The notes: a model not told the origin generated them from the letters alone. Counted from the stretch's first letter, positions 1-7,816 are shown. The stretch is DNA of 11,039 bases from Blautia sp. OF03-15BH (GCF_003463065.1 NZ_QSCM01000032.1:1-11039); one strand, 5' to 3'. A program made the numbers and translations.

Positions 1-79
1 AACTCAACACCGGCTTATATAATTTTATAATTTATATTTAACTGTTAACAACCTCCTAATATCACCGATTATATCATGT
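1..79. other. AT-rich gap after the tail chaperone gene
   Basis: No gene is visible here. On the minus strand a good Shine-Dalgarno sequence, AGGAGG (plus-strand positions 51-56), follows the chaperone stop, but all three frames after it hit a stop within about 30 bases and none has an ATG. The rest is very AT-rich. The next tail gene, probably the tape measure, must start at or beyond the window edge. Confidence 0.5.
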
Positions 80-601
80 TTACGGCAACATATCAATGGC
101 CGCCCGGGTATCTTTCTTCTTTCCGTTCAGTTCCAGATACTTTTCAAAGAGTGTAAAGAATTTCTTTGGTGTCATATTGAAGATTTCGTCCTCGCTGTAA
201 CCCATTTTTGAGGTGGCAATGATAAGGAGCTGGGCAACATCCAGCAGCTCGCTCTCTTCGTCGTCTCTCTCATCCTCCGGCTCCGGCATGGCGTCATTGA
301 AGGCCAGGAGAAGGGCTATTGTCAGTCCCGGAATCTCCTTTTGCATCACGAGAGAACCCACCTCTTCTTTTGTATACCTTTTTCCGTTTTTCAGCCGGAT
401 GCCCTCGTCATTCAAAAGTTCTGTCAGTATATCCCGAAGGTACCCCGGTCCTTCCACAGGATCTTTCAACATTACCAGGAGTTGTCCCACTGTTTTGCCG
501 AACCGGCTCTGCAGTTCGTCAATAACGCCGAGGGAGAAGAAGACGCAATGTTCTTCTCCCCCGATCATTATCCAGGTGCCTCCCGGTCTTAGGCTGCTCA
601 C
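80..601 (-). CDS. Tail assembly chaperone (gpG/gpGT-like)
   Basis: Probable tail assembly chaperone, which in siphophages coats the tape measure protein during tail tube assembly and is absent from the mature virion. I infer this mainly from position, directly after the tail tube gene, and from the layout of the protein. An N-terminal beta-hairpin (TWIMIGGEEHCVFF) leads into a helical domain. An acidic linker of roughly 15 residues follows (PEPEDERDDEESE), then a second helical part containing GYSEDEIFNMTPKKFF, which resembles the T half of such chaperones. The GTG start at 601 overlaps the tail tube stop (GTGA) and keeps the first beta-strand. GGAGG lies 4 nt upstream, which is short. An ATG at 568 with GGGAGG 10 nt upstream is the alternative (162 aa instead of 173). 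I found no convincing slippery heptamer near the 3' end. Confidence 0.72.
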   Translation of the reverse strand: MSSLRPGGTWIMIGGEEHCVFFSLGVIDELQSRFGKTVGQLLVMLKDPVEGPGYLRDILTELLNDEGIRLKNGKRYTKEEVGSLVMQKEIPGLTIALLLAFNDAMPEPEDERDDEESELLDVAQLLIIATSKMGYSEDEIFNMTPKKFFTLFEKYLELNGKKKDTRAAIDMLP

Positions 602-1149
602 GCTGCCTCCGCGGTGATTCCGACTTTTTTGTTCAGCCAGTCTTTTGCTGCTTTCAGAGTACCAAAAGTTGCTCTGATTTTCCATTCTTTTGAATCTTCC
701 GGCACCATAGCCTCTCCTTCCAGAGTCACATGTGTAAAAGTTGTATTTTCCTGTTTTGTCTGATTCTCATCATTTGGCTCAGAGAACTTCACTTTCGTAT
801 AGAATTTAACTACCCACTTGTTCTCAGACATTCCGACTGCACCCACTCCAACAAAGGGAGCCTCATCGGTAGATTTAAAGGAAATTTCCCCATTTTCACC
901 CTCTGCCTTGTCGTGCCCCAACAGGTAAGTATAAATCTCATCCACATCATTGTTCAGTTCTACACTCAGAGTCGCACCAGTTACAGAGTTATCCACTTCC
1001 TGGAGCACGTTATCCCCATAATCCTTTGCATTAGATTTTGCAGGGGTGCCGTTGAACGCTGCTGCCGGGCTCAGTCTCTTACCTTCTATATAGGTTCCAT
1101 TTTCCTTGAGCTTACCAAATACTACATATTCAAGGCCTTTTTTCGCCAT
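598..1149 (-). CDS. Major tail (tube) protein, phi13 family
   Basis: Predicted major tail protein of 183 aa, the subunit that stacks into the tail tube. It begins MAKKGLEYVVFGKL, and its middle (SVTGATLSVELNNDVDEIYT, near residues 55-74) and later 'GVGAV...WVVKFYTKVKF' strand pattern fit the phi13/TIGR01603 group of siphophage tube proteins. Length is typical (about 180-200 aa). The ATG at 1149 is preceded by AGAGAGG at good spacing. An in-frame ATG further upstream would add a basic stretch (MPRRRRKRG) that lies inside the preceding gene and has no ribosome site. Only 2 bp separate it from the stop of the tail terminator gene, and its own stop overlaps the chaperone start, so all three are probably translated from one mRNA. 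Confidence 0.88.
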   Translation of the reverse strand: MAKKGLEYVVFGKLKENGTYIEGKRLSPAAAFNGTPAKSNAKDYGDNVLQEVDNSVTGATLSVELNNDVDEIYTYLLGHDKAEGENGEISFKSTDEAPFVGVGAVGMSENKWVVKFYTKVKFSEPNDENQTKQENTTFTHVTLEGEAMVPEDSKEWKIRATFGTLKAAKDWLNKKVGITAEAA

Positions 1150-1151
1150 AG

Positions 1152-1481
1152 TTATTCCTCTCTTTCTTCTTCTTCGTGGCACGACAGTACCACATGAATT
1201 GTCTTTGTTTCTGTTTCATACAATGTCCGGATATCCGTTACCGTAAAACCGGCTTTCCGGAGTGCTGTTTCTGCAGCCTTCTTATACTCCCGGAACTTTC
1301 CGGTCTTCGGAGTGAAGATATGTACCTGCCACCAGGTAATGTGACATTCCGGATCATTATCGCCGTAGTCTGCCAGCTGTTCTGCTTCCTCGTTGTACAC
1401 GATGTATTCCGGCTTTACTCCGGCATACTCATAATATTTCACCGGGATCCCGATGCCTTCCAGAACCTTTTCCAGTTCCAT
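1152..1481 (-). CDS. Probable tail terminator protein
   Basis: Small protein of about 109 aa with alternating strand and helix (ECHITWWQVHIFTPK, then KAAETALRKAGFTV, then TIHVVLSCHEEEE). This alpha/beta pattern and the position between the gp10-like gene and the tube gene match tail terminators (DUF3168/gpU-like), which cap the tail tube and join it to the head. The assignment rests on gene order and fold impression rather than a diagnostic motif. The ATG at 1481 overlaps the previous stop (TGATG), and GGGAGG lies 10 nt upstream. An in-frame GTG at 1484, 7 nt from the same ribosome site, could equally be used and would add one residue. The C-terminus is strongly acidic. Confidence 0.7.
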   Translation of the reverse strand: MELEKVLEGIGIPVKYYEYAGVKPEYIVYNEEAEQLADYGDNDPECHITWWQVHIFTPKTGKFREYKKAAETALRKAGFTVTDIRTLYETETKTIHVVLSCHEEEEREE

Positions 1482-1933
1482 CACTGCATCACCTCCCGGT
1501 TAAATACCTCCTGCATTGCCTGAAGAACCCGCGGCTCGGCCCGGATCACCGCGCTGGTGATTACCGGTGTGGCCGGACGGCCTTTTACGCCAAATTCCAA
1601 CCATACGAGCTTTTCCATATTCCGGACTCTCCTGTGCCCTGTTCCTTCGCCTTTTCCTTTTCTGGCGTTCTTCCACTTACCTTTTCCGCTGGCGTAGCCT
1701 GTAGGACGGGTACACATATAATACCCGCCATCAAAACCTGCCCGGAGTCCTGTCGGTTTTATGGACGCAACCATTTCACCAGTGTCTTTATGTTTCGACG
1801 CCTCCGCTACAACTTCCTCCTGGAGAATCTCCATGCCGGCTTTCATCATCTTGGGGGCTACCTCATCGAACCTTCCCAGCTTATCCAGCTGTGTCAAAAG
1901 TTCCTCAAAACCCTTTACTTCAAAGGATGCCAT
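1481..1933 (-). CDS. HK97 gp10-like head-tail joining protein
   Basis: A 150-aa protein of the HK97 gp10-like family, found in the neck/tail-completion part of siphophage morphogenesis operons. Evidence: the N-terminal helix pattern FEELLTQLDKLGRFDEVAPKMMKAGMEIL; the central HKDTGEMVASIK (DTG..ASI is typical where these proteins have 'tG.l..si'); and the C-terminal VWLEFGVKGRPATPVITSA, matching the family signature 'fGt...ppfl.pa'. A basic Gly/Lys-rich insertion (GKGKWKNARKGKGEGTGHRR, about residues 97-116) separates the two halves. The ATG at 1933 has GGGAGG 6 nt upstream. A longer in-frame start at 1975 lies inside the previous gene and lacks a ribosome site. It overlaps the upstream gene by 14 bp and the downstream one at TGATG. 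Confidence 0.88.
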   Translation of the reverse strand: MASFEVKGFEELLTQLDKLGRFDEVAPKMMKAGMEILQEEVVAEASKHKDTGEMVASIKPTGLRAGFDGGYYMCTRPTGYASGKGKWKNARKGKGEGTGHRRVRNMEKLVWLEFGVKGRPATPVITSAVIRAEPRVLQAMQEVFNREVMQ

Positions 1934-2270
1934 CGGCCACCTCCCTCTGTCTTGCAAGATGCAGGGATAACGCACTGGTTTTCGGCAGAGAATCCGGAAT
2001 CATCTGTACCTGGCTGATCTCATAGACCCGTCCATGGATCACTGCCAGATACTCCGTAGTCAGCCATTCCTGGTATTGGATCCGGATCAGGCGGTCGACC
2101 TGTATCTTGGCCGTCATAGCTTCATAGTACCGCGCCGCTCCAACGGTTTTCTCTGCATACCGGAATTTTCCCCGAATCTGCCCTGCGTTCCCATCATCGT
2201 CGATCAGATGAATGGAAACCAATCCATCATTGAACGTTTCAAATGAAACCGTTGTCTTCTGCGTATTCAT
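1920..2270 (-). CDS. Head closure / head-tail adaptor protein
   Basis: A 116-aa protein that is probably the head closure (stopper) protein of the phage head-tail joining family (SPP1 gp16-like), which plugs the connector after DNA packaging. The middle is beta-rich (KIQVDRLIRIQYQEWLTTEYLAVIHGRVYEISQVQ), matching the usual pattern in which a 'dRI.y.g..Y.I..v' stretch closes a small beta-barrel, and length is typical. Gene order, between connector and gp10-like genes, supports this. The ATG at 2270 is the only sensible start, with a modest GGGGTG ribosome site. It overlaps the upstream connector gene by 32 bp, which suggests translational coupling. Confidence 0.82.
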   Translation of the reverse strand: MNTQKTTVSFETFNDGLVSIHLIDDDGNAGQIRGKFRYAEKTVGAARYYEAMTAKIQVDRLIRIQYQEWLTTEYLAVIHGRVYEISQVQMIPDSLPKTSALSLHLARQREVADGIL

Positions 2271-2541
2271 CCGTCTGCACCCCGATTCTCAGCATAATCA
2301 GTTCTGAATGGAAATTCTGTTCAAACAGTTCCAGTACGCTGTTGCGTGCATACCGGCAGTAATCCAGCAGAAGTGCCCGGGACTGGCCTTCTTTTCCGTA
2401 ATCCAGGGTTTTCCCCGCCTTAGCGTCCAGATAGGCCATTCCCCTGGTGATGATGCCGATCAGCTTCGTATCTCCATCCGTATCGCTGTAGGTAATATCC
2501 AGATAATTCCTGACGTCATTCAAAAGCTCTTCTGCTGTCAT
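2239..2541 (-). CDS. Head-tail connector protein (gp6-like)
   Basis: A 100-aa, mostly helical protein placed directly after the capsid gene. It has the pattern of the HK97 gp6-like / Phage_connect_1 family: an N-terminal DVRNYLDI, then DTDGDTKLIGIITRGMAYLD ('D..d..l..li..A..yl'), then a long helix RALLLDYCRYARNSVLELF. Family members form a ring under the portal and extend the DNA channel. The ATG at 2541 is preceded by AGGTGATC, and 12 bp separate it from the capsid stop. The 3' end overlaps the head closure gene. Confidence 0.86.
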   Translation of the reverse strand: MTAEELLNDVRNYLDITYSDTDGDTKLIGIITRGMAYLDAKAGKTLDYGKEGQSRALLLDYCRYARNSVLELFEQNFHSELIMLRIGVQTDEYAEDNGFI

Positions 2542-2553
2542 GCGATCACCTCA

Positions 2554-3762
2554 TCAAGCTTTCGCCTTTGTGTTTACCGGGTTGTCCTCGGTGTTGGTTA
2601 CTTCCACTTTCAGGGACTGCGGTTTCAGTTTGGAAATATCCAGATACTGGAAGGAGTTGTTGTCTTTCGGCCGCCCCATTCCATACATCTTTGTTGTATA
2701 TACCCTGTTGTCTTCCAGGAACTGGAACTCGTCGGAGTACTCGATCTTTCCGGAAGAGCCTGCCCCGATTCCCATGAAGTAGTTTTTTGCGATTCCGAGA
2801 ATCGCTTCTCCCTCATCCAGCACAGCGGACTGAACTACCTTCGTAGGATACGGGAAAATGTTATTCTTATAGCTGCCATCGGTAGCCCGGACCGTAGACG
2901 CCGGGAGGATCCGTTTAATATAATCCACCGGATTTACCACAAGCATAACCTCAGGAACCGTGCGATACCCTCCCACATCATCCGGTTTCTTCGCCAGCGG
3001 CGCAATGATTCCACAGTATCCTTCCGGTTCCAGCGTTCCAAGACTTACTTTTGTTTTGTCTTTATAAACACCCTGTGTCACTGCACCAGCCAGATCTTTG
3101 CACATGCCGATCGGCTGATCTTTTCCTGTTCCTTTCAGAATTCCTTTTTCCAGTCCGGCTGCTGATGCTTCAGAAAGAATGATCCGCACATAATTGTCCA
3201 GCCATGCCGGTCCCAGCTTCAGCATATCCTTTGACACCGGGATAAATGCGCTCAGCTTTGCCAGGGTCATATCAAGTGTATCAATCTTTCCTGCCAGTTC
3301 GGTGGCGATAGCAGAATTCAGGGCGCTCCAGGTGGCCAGATCAATATTATCGGCATTGACGATCATCTTGATCACGCCCTGGCAGTTCAGAAAGTCAATA
3401 TTGTCCAGCAGGGGGTGGGACTCTCTCATGTCAGAAATCACAGTGTCAATAACCGTCTCCGGCATTGCCTTTGAGATATCCACCAGTGCCTGCTTCGGAT
3501 TCGCAGATTTTGAGGCATCAATCCAGGCCTGATAAAACTCTTTCTCCTCACTGGTCAGCTGACGGATGCCCCTGGCCGCAAGAATGGCAGAATCACGGCT
3601 CTGTCTCAGATCACCGTATTCCTCCATGATACGCTCCTGCACGCCATCGGCGAACCGAGAAAAGGCCTCGGCCATTGCTTCCTCGTCGTCGTTTTTCAGA
3701 GCCTCAGAGAGGTTCTGCATCAGTTCTTTGTTTTCCTGGTTCAGAAGGTCTTTATTCTTCAT
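2554..3762 (-). CDS. Major capsid protein, HK97 fold
   Basis: A 402-aa HK97-type major capsid protein. The first roughly 60 residues form a charged heptad-like helix (delta/scaffold domain; ENKELMQNLSEALKNDDEEA onward), which in this family guides procapsid assembly and is then removed by the phage protease. A linker region follows, then the mature coat: IDTVISDMRESHPLLDNI (about 105-122), SKDMLKLGPAWLDNYV (177-192), then GTGKDQPIGM (211-220), the motif typical of this fold. The C-terminal P/A-domain strands contain EVMLVVNPVDYIKRI and EYSDEFQFLEDNRVYTTKMY. The ATG at 3762 overlaps the protease stop (ATGA) and has AAAGGAG 6 nt upstream. The preceding gene is a matching Clp-like prohead protease. 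Confidence 0.95.
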   Translation of the reverse strand: MKNKDLLNQENKELMQNLSEALKNDDEEAMAEAFSRFADGVQERIMEEYGDLRQSRDSAILAARGIRQLTSEEKEFYQAWIDASKSANPKQALVDISKAMPETVIDTVISDMRESHPLLDNIDFLNCQGVIKMIVNADNIDLATWSALNSAIATELAGKIDTLDMTLAKLSAFIPVSKDMLKLGPAWLDNYVRIILSEASAAGLEKGILKGTGKDQPIGMCKDLAGAVTQGVYKDKTKVSLGTLEPEGYCGIIAPLAKKPDDVGGYRTVPEVMLVVNPVDYIKRILPASTVRATDGSYKNNIFPYPTKVVQSAVLDEGEAILGIAKNYFMGIGAGSSGKIEYSDEFQFLEDNRVYTTKMYGMGRPKDNNSFQYLDISKLKPQSLKVEVTNTEDNPVNTKAKA

Positions 3763-4544
3763 TTGCTGCTCCTTTCAAATGCATTTAAAAAAGCGCCCAT
3801 CATTTTGAGCACTTTGTCGCCTTTTTCTTTTTTCTCCGGTACCGGAGATTTTTCTTTCGGAACAAACTGTTCCATCTCTTTGTGGAAGGACTGGAAACTG
3901 TTGATCTGCTGCCGTAACTGCCGGATCGTAACCTCTGCCTGCTGGTTCAGCTGGCTCGGATCCACCTTACTGCTACTGATTTCATCGCAGAAACCATATT
4001 CCAGGCACTGTTCCGGTGTCAGGAAGGTCTCCTTGTCCATCATCTCCTTGAGTTCTTCCTCGGTGAGATTTTTTGCCCGCTCCATGTAGATCTGCCGGTT
4101 GGACTCCATCAGCACATCCAGATCGTCCGCACACTTCCGCAGCATCTTTGCGTCGCCGTACACGGACATGGACATGTTATGAATCAACATTGAGGTACCC
4201 TGACCCATAATAATTTTGTCGCAGGCCATACAGATCACGCTTGCAATGGAATAAGCAAAGCCGTCCACATAGCAGATCTTCTCTGCCTTGTGCTGTTTCA
4301 GCTGGTTATAAATGGCAATTCCTTCTTTGACGGAGCCACCATTGCTGTTTACATGTAGCTCAATGCTCCCGCTGTCCGGGATCGCTTCCAGCTGCTCCCG
4401 GAAGTATTTTGCGCTGGTTTCTGACTCATCGTAGGCCCAAGTCTCCCAGTTAAAAGGGCCGTATGCGGTAACGTCATCATAAATGTACAATTTATGTGTA
4501 TCTCCGCCTGCCAGCTGTTCGAAACGAAACTTCGTTGCATTCAT
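3759..4544 (-). CDS. ClpP-like prohead (head maturation) protease
   Basis: A 261-aa serine protease of the ClpP/crotonase fold that would cleave the scaffold domain of the neighbouring capsid protein. Visible features: HVNSNGGSVKEGIAIYNQL (about 64-82, the oxyanion/turn segment); the nucleophile elbow GFAYSIAS with Ser99; MLIHNMS with His122; and DKETFLTPEQCLEYGFCDEI (170-189). At the position matching the ClpP catalytic Asp in 'RDRFLS' this protein has Glu172 (KETFLT), as I align it by eye. The C-terminal roughly 70 residues are charged, Gln- and Lys/Glu-rich and probably flexible (coiled coil about 195-225). The start at 4544 has a near-perfect AAGGAGGTGAT 8 nt upstream and overlaps the portal stop (ATGA). 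The stop also overlaps the capsid start, so all three are probably coupled. Confidence 0.94.
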   Translation of the reverse strand: MNATKFRFEQLAGGDTHKLYIYDDVTAYGPFNWETWAYDESETSAKYFREQLEAIPDSGSIELHVNSNGGSVKEGIAIYNQLKQHKAEKICYVDGFAYSIASVICMACDKIIMGQGTSMLIHNMSMSVYGDAKMLRKCADDLDVLMESNRQIYMERAKNLTEEELKEMMDKETFLTPEQCLEYGFCDEISSSKVDPSQLNQQAEVTIRQLRQQINSFQSFHKEMEQFVPKEKSPVPEKKEKGDKVLKMMGAFLNAFERSSK

Positions 4545-5713
4545 CCTGTATCACCTCCTTTCGCAATATCGGTATAGTTCTTTGTGATCCAATGTTTTCG
4601 GCTCTCTTCCGTTCCAAGTTCTGTCTCTCCAAGCTTCTTCCGAAGCTCATCGATACAATACATGCCGGAAGAGATCAGCTTGTCGATTTTCTCTGCAATC
4701 GCGAACACATCCACATGCATGATAGTAGTTGTATCGATCTTCAAATAGCAGCCCTGCTGCACCTGGCGTTTGCCATAGCGCTTCCGGTTAATTTCTGTCT
4801 GAAGCATTTCGCAGATTGGATCCACACAAAAGGTAAGAAAGTTTTTCGTCATTTTTTCCACATCTGACACATCGCCTTTCAGCAATGCCGATGGAATATT
4901 GAACGCTCTGGCCACAGTCACCACAATTTCATCCAGAACATCAGTGATATCTTTCATCTCTGAGGTGGATTTCTTGCTCTGTTCTGCTGCCTGCTTCGTA
5001 TAAGTAAAGCCGTTAAACAATGGGAGAACCGCGCTCCGGCTGTTGAAAAAGCGCTTAAATCGGTTGTTCATCAGGTCTTCATAGACTTCCTCAAAACTCC
5101 TGCCCCCATACTTTGCTCCGGTGGCCAGGGCATCAATGTGTAAGGTGCCCTTTTCGCCGCCGGCTTTTTCGTATTTATCCACTGCCTCATCCAACAGGGT
5201 GTTGTACCCGTTGCACAGGTTTGTGAGAAGCTGGCGGATATTCTTGTTATTTAAGCGAAAATACAGAACTTCCGACATACGAAAAGTCCTGTCAAAGGTC
5301 AGCCCCTTCCGGTATACGTTGCTGAATACCGTTTCCTTTAAGGCATATTCTTCTTTCGTGAAACTTTCCGCGATGATCAGCTGCCCCATGCTTTCGACCA
5401 CCAGGCATTCATTACGGTACAGGAGTGTCGTTACAAGCTCCTGGAGGAACTGACTGGAGTTCTGATTTTTGTTCGGCTCGTAGTTCCAAACGTAGTATTC
5501 CTCTCCCTGCTGCTCCTTCCCTTTTGACAGAGTCTTAAATTCACACTTCGAAATGCTGTTTGCTATCAGATTGATTGCCGCATGAACTGTAAGTTCCTCT
5601 GCCACCAGGTTGGAAAGTCGTTCCTGGTCCACAAACTGTTCAATGGTGTCCGCAGTTACTTCCACGGTCTTTCCTGTAGACAATTTTCCTTCGAGCCATG
5701 CCCAAAATCCCAT
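4541..5713 (-). CDS. Phage portal protein, HK97 family
   Basis: A 390-aa portal protein, the dodecameric ring through which the terminase pumps DNA. It starts MGFWAWLEGKL, followed by the conserved helix VAEELTVHAAINLIANSISK (about 37-56), the 'L..ePN..qnss.FlqeLv..LLyrNEcLV' stretch (77-106), and the C-terminal ARAFNIPSALLKGD plus CVDPICEMLQTEINRK. The order matches the Phage_portal family, and 390 aa is usual for HK97-type portals. The ATG at 5713 has AAGGGGGTG upstream and sits 19 bp after the large terminase stop. The open frame continues back to 5797 inside the terminase gene, but no ribosome site supports that start. Translationally coupled to the protease through ATGA. Confidence 0.95.
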   Translation of the reverse strand: MGFWAWLEGKLSTGKTVEVTADTIEQFVDQERLSNLVAEELTVHAAINLIANSISKCEFKTLSKGKEQQGEEYYVWNYEPNKNQNSSQFLQELVTTLLYRNECLVVESMGQLIIAESFTKEEYALKETVFSNVYRKGLTFDRTFRMSEVLYFRLNNKNIRQLLTNLCNGYNTLLDEAVDKYEKAGGEKGTLHIDALATGAKYGGRSFEEVYEDLMNNRFKRFFNSRSAVLPLFNGFTYTKQAAEQSKKSTSEMKDITDVLDEIVVTVARAFNIPSALLKGDVSDVEKMTKNFLTFCVDPICEMLQTEINRKRYGKRQVQQGCYLKIDTTTIMHVDVFAIAEKIDKLISSGMYCIDELRKKLGETELGTEESRKHWITKNYTDIAKGGDTG

Positions 5714-5732
5714 GTCACACCCCCTTCCCGCT

Positions 5733-7394
5733 TTAATAGCTATATACATCAAAGTTGATTCCGGAGTAGTCAAGCTCTTCCGGAATCTCATCAACAATGG
5801 TCATTGTGCTGACAAATGCCATAAATCCATCTGTCTTTCGGTAGTTCGGTTCGATTTTTCCGTATGTAATATTTCCCTTATCATCCATTTGTTTCTTGGT
5901 GTTATTGGTATACCACCGCATGATAGGTGTATTTCCGAAAACGATCCTATGGGTGACAAAGCCATGATTGATGATCGGTGCGGCCTTCATAATGTCAGAA
6001 GGTCGAACCAGATACACATTTTTCTTTTCAAAAGCATCGAACCCAACTTTCTTCAAAGCTGAGTTTAAAAGAGAATATCGGTAATTATCGATTGCAATCT
6101 TGATGATGTTGTACCGCTGGCCCATTTTCTCAAACCAGCCGGCCACCAAATCCGGAGAAATTTCCACATCATCCACAAATTCTACATCCCCTTTTGCTTC
6201 CCATTCCCGCAAAGGAGCCTTGATTCCACCTAAGTCCCTCGATCTGGAACAGATGAAGGTGTGCTGCACATGGTAGATTTTTTCTTCAACACGAAAAGTA
6301 AGGCCTGTTGCAACAAAATCATTGGTTTTCGCATAGTCCACACCTCCTACACAGTTCCTTCCCTCCAGGTCTATCATATCCTGATCCGTTGCCAGGATAT
6401 CTTCCCAGGTGGCCACCTCAACTTCTTTATTTCCGATAGGGAAATTACAGCGTTTTGCCATATATTCCGGGAAGTAATCCATGTTATACGGCATTTCAAT
6501 AATCTCTTTTTGAATCGTTGTCTTCAGGCTTGGAAAATCATTCAAACTGGGGATAGCTTTTACCAGCTTGTCGATCTGATTCCATTCCTTCTCGCTCTCA
6601 ATCCGACACCAGAACACCAGTGTCCTGTTGAGTGGATTGTACTCTTTCAAAATATCCTGATTCTGTTCCTTTTCCTGGTCCAGTACCGCACCTCGGATGT
6701 GGCCATCCGTAGTGATTGTGATGATCCGCCCGTGCCAGACTTTTCCAAGGCCGGATTTCAACGTATTCATGTTCTGAACATCTGTATACTCATGCTTCTC
6801 ATCGAAAATGATACATCCGGTACGTTTACTATCCTTGCCCCGTTTGGAAGAGGTATTGAACCGCAACTCCGACTTGGTCGCCCTGCCAGTAATCAGTTCT
6901 TTGGTGGCATGATAATTCTTTTTCAGCACCGTTTTATACTTCGATTCCACTGGATCCGTTATCACCTCATAAACATCTTTGAAAGAAGTCTTGGCCTGAT
7001 CCTCTGCATTGGCCATCAGGTCAATGTTATAGCCCCTGATTCCGTGGTAAGGGGACAGGAAATAGAAACACAGGAAGGAAATAAAACCATTTTTCCCGCT
7101 TCCCCGGCCAACCATAACGCGAATCTCATTAAATACAATGTCACCATCGGTGAAGGTCACGCCCACAATCAAAGCAAAAAGAAATACCTCCCATTCGATG
7201 AGCCGATATGGAAAGTATTTCTGCAAGGACAAACCTTTTTCAATTTTTTCATCATCGATCCGGACATCCGGCCGTTCCAGCGTGGGGATCACTATATTAT
7301 CAATCATGAGATCCTGCTCTTTGCAATGCTCCACCTCGTTGTTTTTGATTTTCCGGAGATACGGATCTATGAAGCGGCTATAACTCTTCATCAT
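5733..7394 (-). CDS. Terminase large subunit (TerL)
   Basis: A 553-aa packaging motor and nuclease. The N-terminal ATPase has a Walker A-type loop, VGRGSGKN (95-102, Lys101), and a Walker B with catalytic carboxylate, CIIFDE (194-199), followed by KHEYTD. Next comes an 'ITTDG' coupling segment (about 227-231). The C-terminal RNase H-like nuclease shows GGVDYAKTNDF (Asp353), KIAIDNYRY (Asp436) and RKTDGFMAF (Asp522), the three acidic positions expected for metal binding. Length and arrangement fit the Terminase_1 / HK97-type TerL family. Two adjacent ATG codons (7394 and 7391) could start it; the nearby ribosome site (CAGGTG) is weak. Overlap with the small subunit gene suggests coupled translation. 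A 416-codon frame open on the other strand is a coding shadow. Confidence 0.96.
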   Translation of the reverse strand: MMKSYSRFIDPYLRKIKNNEVEHCKEQDLMIDNIVIPTLERPDVRIDDEKIEKGLSLQKYFPYRLIEWEVFLFALIVGVTFTDGDIVFNEIRVMVGRGSGKNGFISFLCFYFLSPYHGIRGYNIDLMANAEDQAKTSFKDVYEVITDPVESKYKTVLKKNYHATKELITGRATKSELRFNTSSKRGKDSKRTGCIIFDEKHEYTDVQNMNTLKSGLGKVWHGRIITITTDGHIRGAVLDQEKEQNQDILKEYNPLNRTLVFWCRIESEKEWNQIDKLVKAIPSLNDFPSLKTTIQKEIIEMPYNMDYFPEYMAKRCNFPIGNKEVEVATWEDILATDQDMIDLEGRNCVGGVDYAKTNDFVATGLTFRVEEKIYHVQHTFICSRSRDLGGIKAPLREWEAKGDVEFVDDVEISPDLVAGWFEKMGQRYNIIKIAIDNYRYSLLNSALKKVGFDAFEKKNVYLVRPSDIMKAAPIINHGFVTHRIVFGNTPIMRWYTNNTKKQMDDKGNITYGKIEPNYRKTDGFMAFVSTMTIVDEIPEELDYSGINFDVYSY

Positions 7395-7701
7395 CTACAG
7401 CACCTGACGGCAGGACCACATCCGCCGGCTTTAAGCCCAGGAATGACAGGATGCTTCTCATCTCTGCTGAGATCCGACGCTTCTCTGCCGTTGCATCGGT
7501 ATAATTTTTGAGCGTACAGTTTCCATCTTTTTTCAGGGCGGTAAGCGTCTGATTTATGTAGAGTAAATCATCATAAAAGGACATATACTCTTCCACCTTG
7601 TCTTCCAGAAATTTTTCAGACATTTTATTTGACAAAAGTGCATTTTTCAGGCTTTCTTTTGTCTTTTCTCTTTTCTTTTCCTGACTCAATGGGCGGGCCA
7701 T
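7378..7701 (-). CDS. Terminase small subunit, P27-like
   Basis: A 107-aa helical protein directly upstream of TerL. It has a basic N-terminus (MARPLSQEKKREKTKESLK), two long helices (FLEDKVEEYMSFYDDLLYINQTLTALKK), and the C-terminal motif EMRSILSFLGLKPADVV, resembling the 'lr.ll.eLGltPssr' ending of P27-family small terminases. Such proteins recognise the packaging site and recruit TerL. The ATG at 7701 is preceded by AAAGGAGGGTGG, a strong ribosome site at about 8 nt. The gap upstream carries the proposed cos site. The 3' end overlaps the TerL start by 17 bp. An acidic tail (AVDDEEL) could contact TerL, but that is speculation. Confidence 0.88.
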   Translation of the reverse strand: MARPLSQEKKREKTKESLKNALLSNKMSEKFLEDKVEEYMSFYDDLLYINQTLTALKKDGNCTLKNYTDATAEKRRISAEMRSILSFLGLKPADVVLPSGAVDDEEL

Positions 7702-7800
7702 TTTACCACCCTCCTTTCAATTTCCTGGAATTTTCAAAAATTTCTCTGGATACGAGCCCCTCCCCGGTCACACGTTCCCCAGAGTTTTTTCGTTTTTTTC

Positions 7801-7816
7801 ACCCGGGGGGGCTCCC
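7801..7816. other. Candidate cos (packaging) site
   Basis: The only non-coding gap inside the packaging genes lies between the HNH stop (7826) and the small terminase ribosome site. It contains a run of seven G after CCC (CCCGGGGGGGCTCC) and, further on, a second GC-rich patch bounded by the inverted repeat ctctgg/ccagag (7744-7749 and 7779-7784). In cos-type phages with an HNH gene next to the terminase, the cut site is commonly a GC-rich sequence in exactly this place, and the HNH protein takes part in cos cleavage. The assignment is by position and composition only. Confidence 0.4.

Noticed and set aside
80..140. Programmed frameshift at the end of the chaperone gene (GGAAAGAAGAAAG)
   Set aside because: Not a proper X-XXY-YYZ slippery site. 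The -1 frame stops within a few codons and the +1 frame only adds about 20 codons of low-complexity sequence.
213..617. A plus-strand Ser-rich 134-codon frame
   Set aside because: The Ser/Pro-rich translation is the reverse of Glu/Asp/Gly-rich codons in the tail chaperone gene.
2308..3165. A 285-codon plus-strand frame opposite the capsid and connector genes
   Set aside because: Coding shadow: no ribosome site, Cys/Phe/Ile-rich composition and no recognisable motif. The minus-strand genes here are unmistakable.
6261..7511. A 416-codon open frame on the plus strand opposite the large terminase gene
   Set aside because: It lies entirely against TerL and its neighbour, has no ribosome site, and its translation has no domain-like pattern. 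Long antisense frames arise from codon bias of the true gene.
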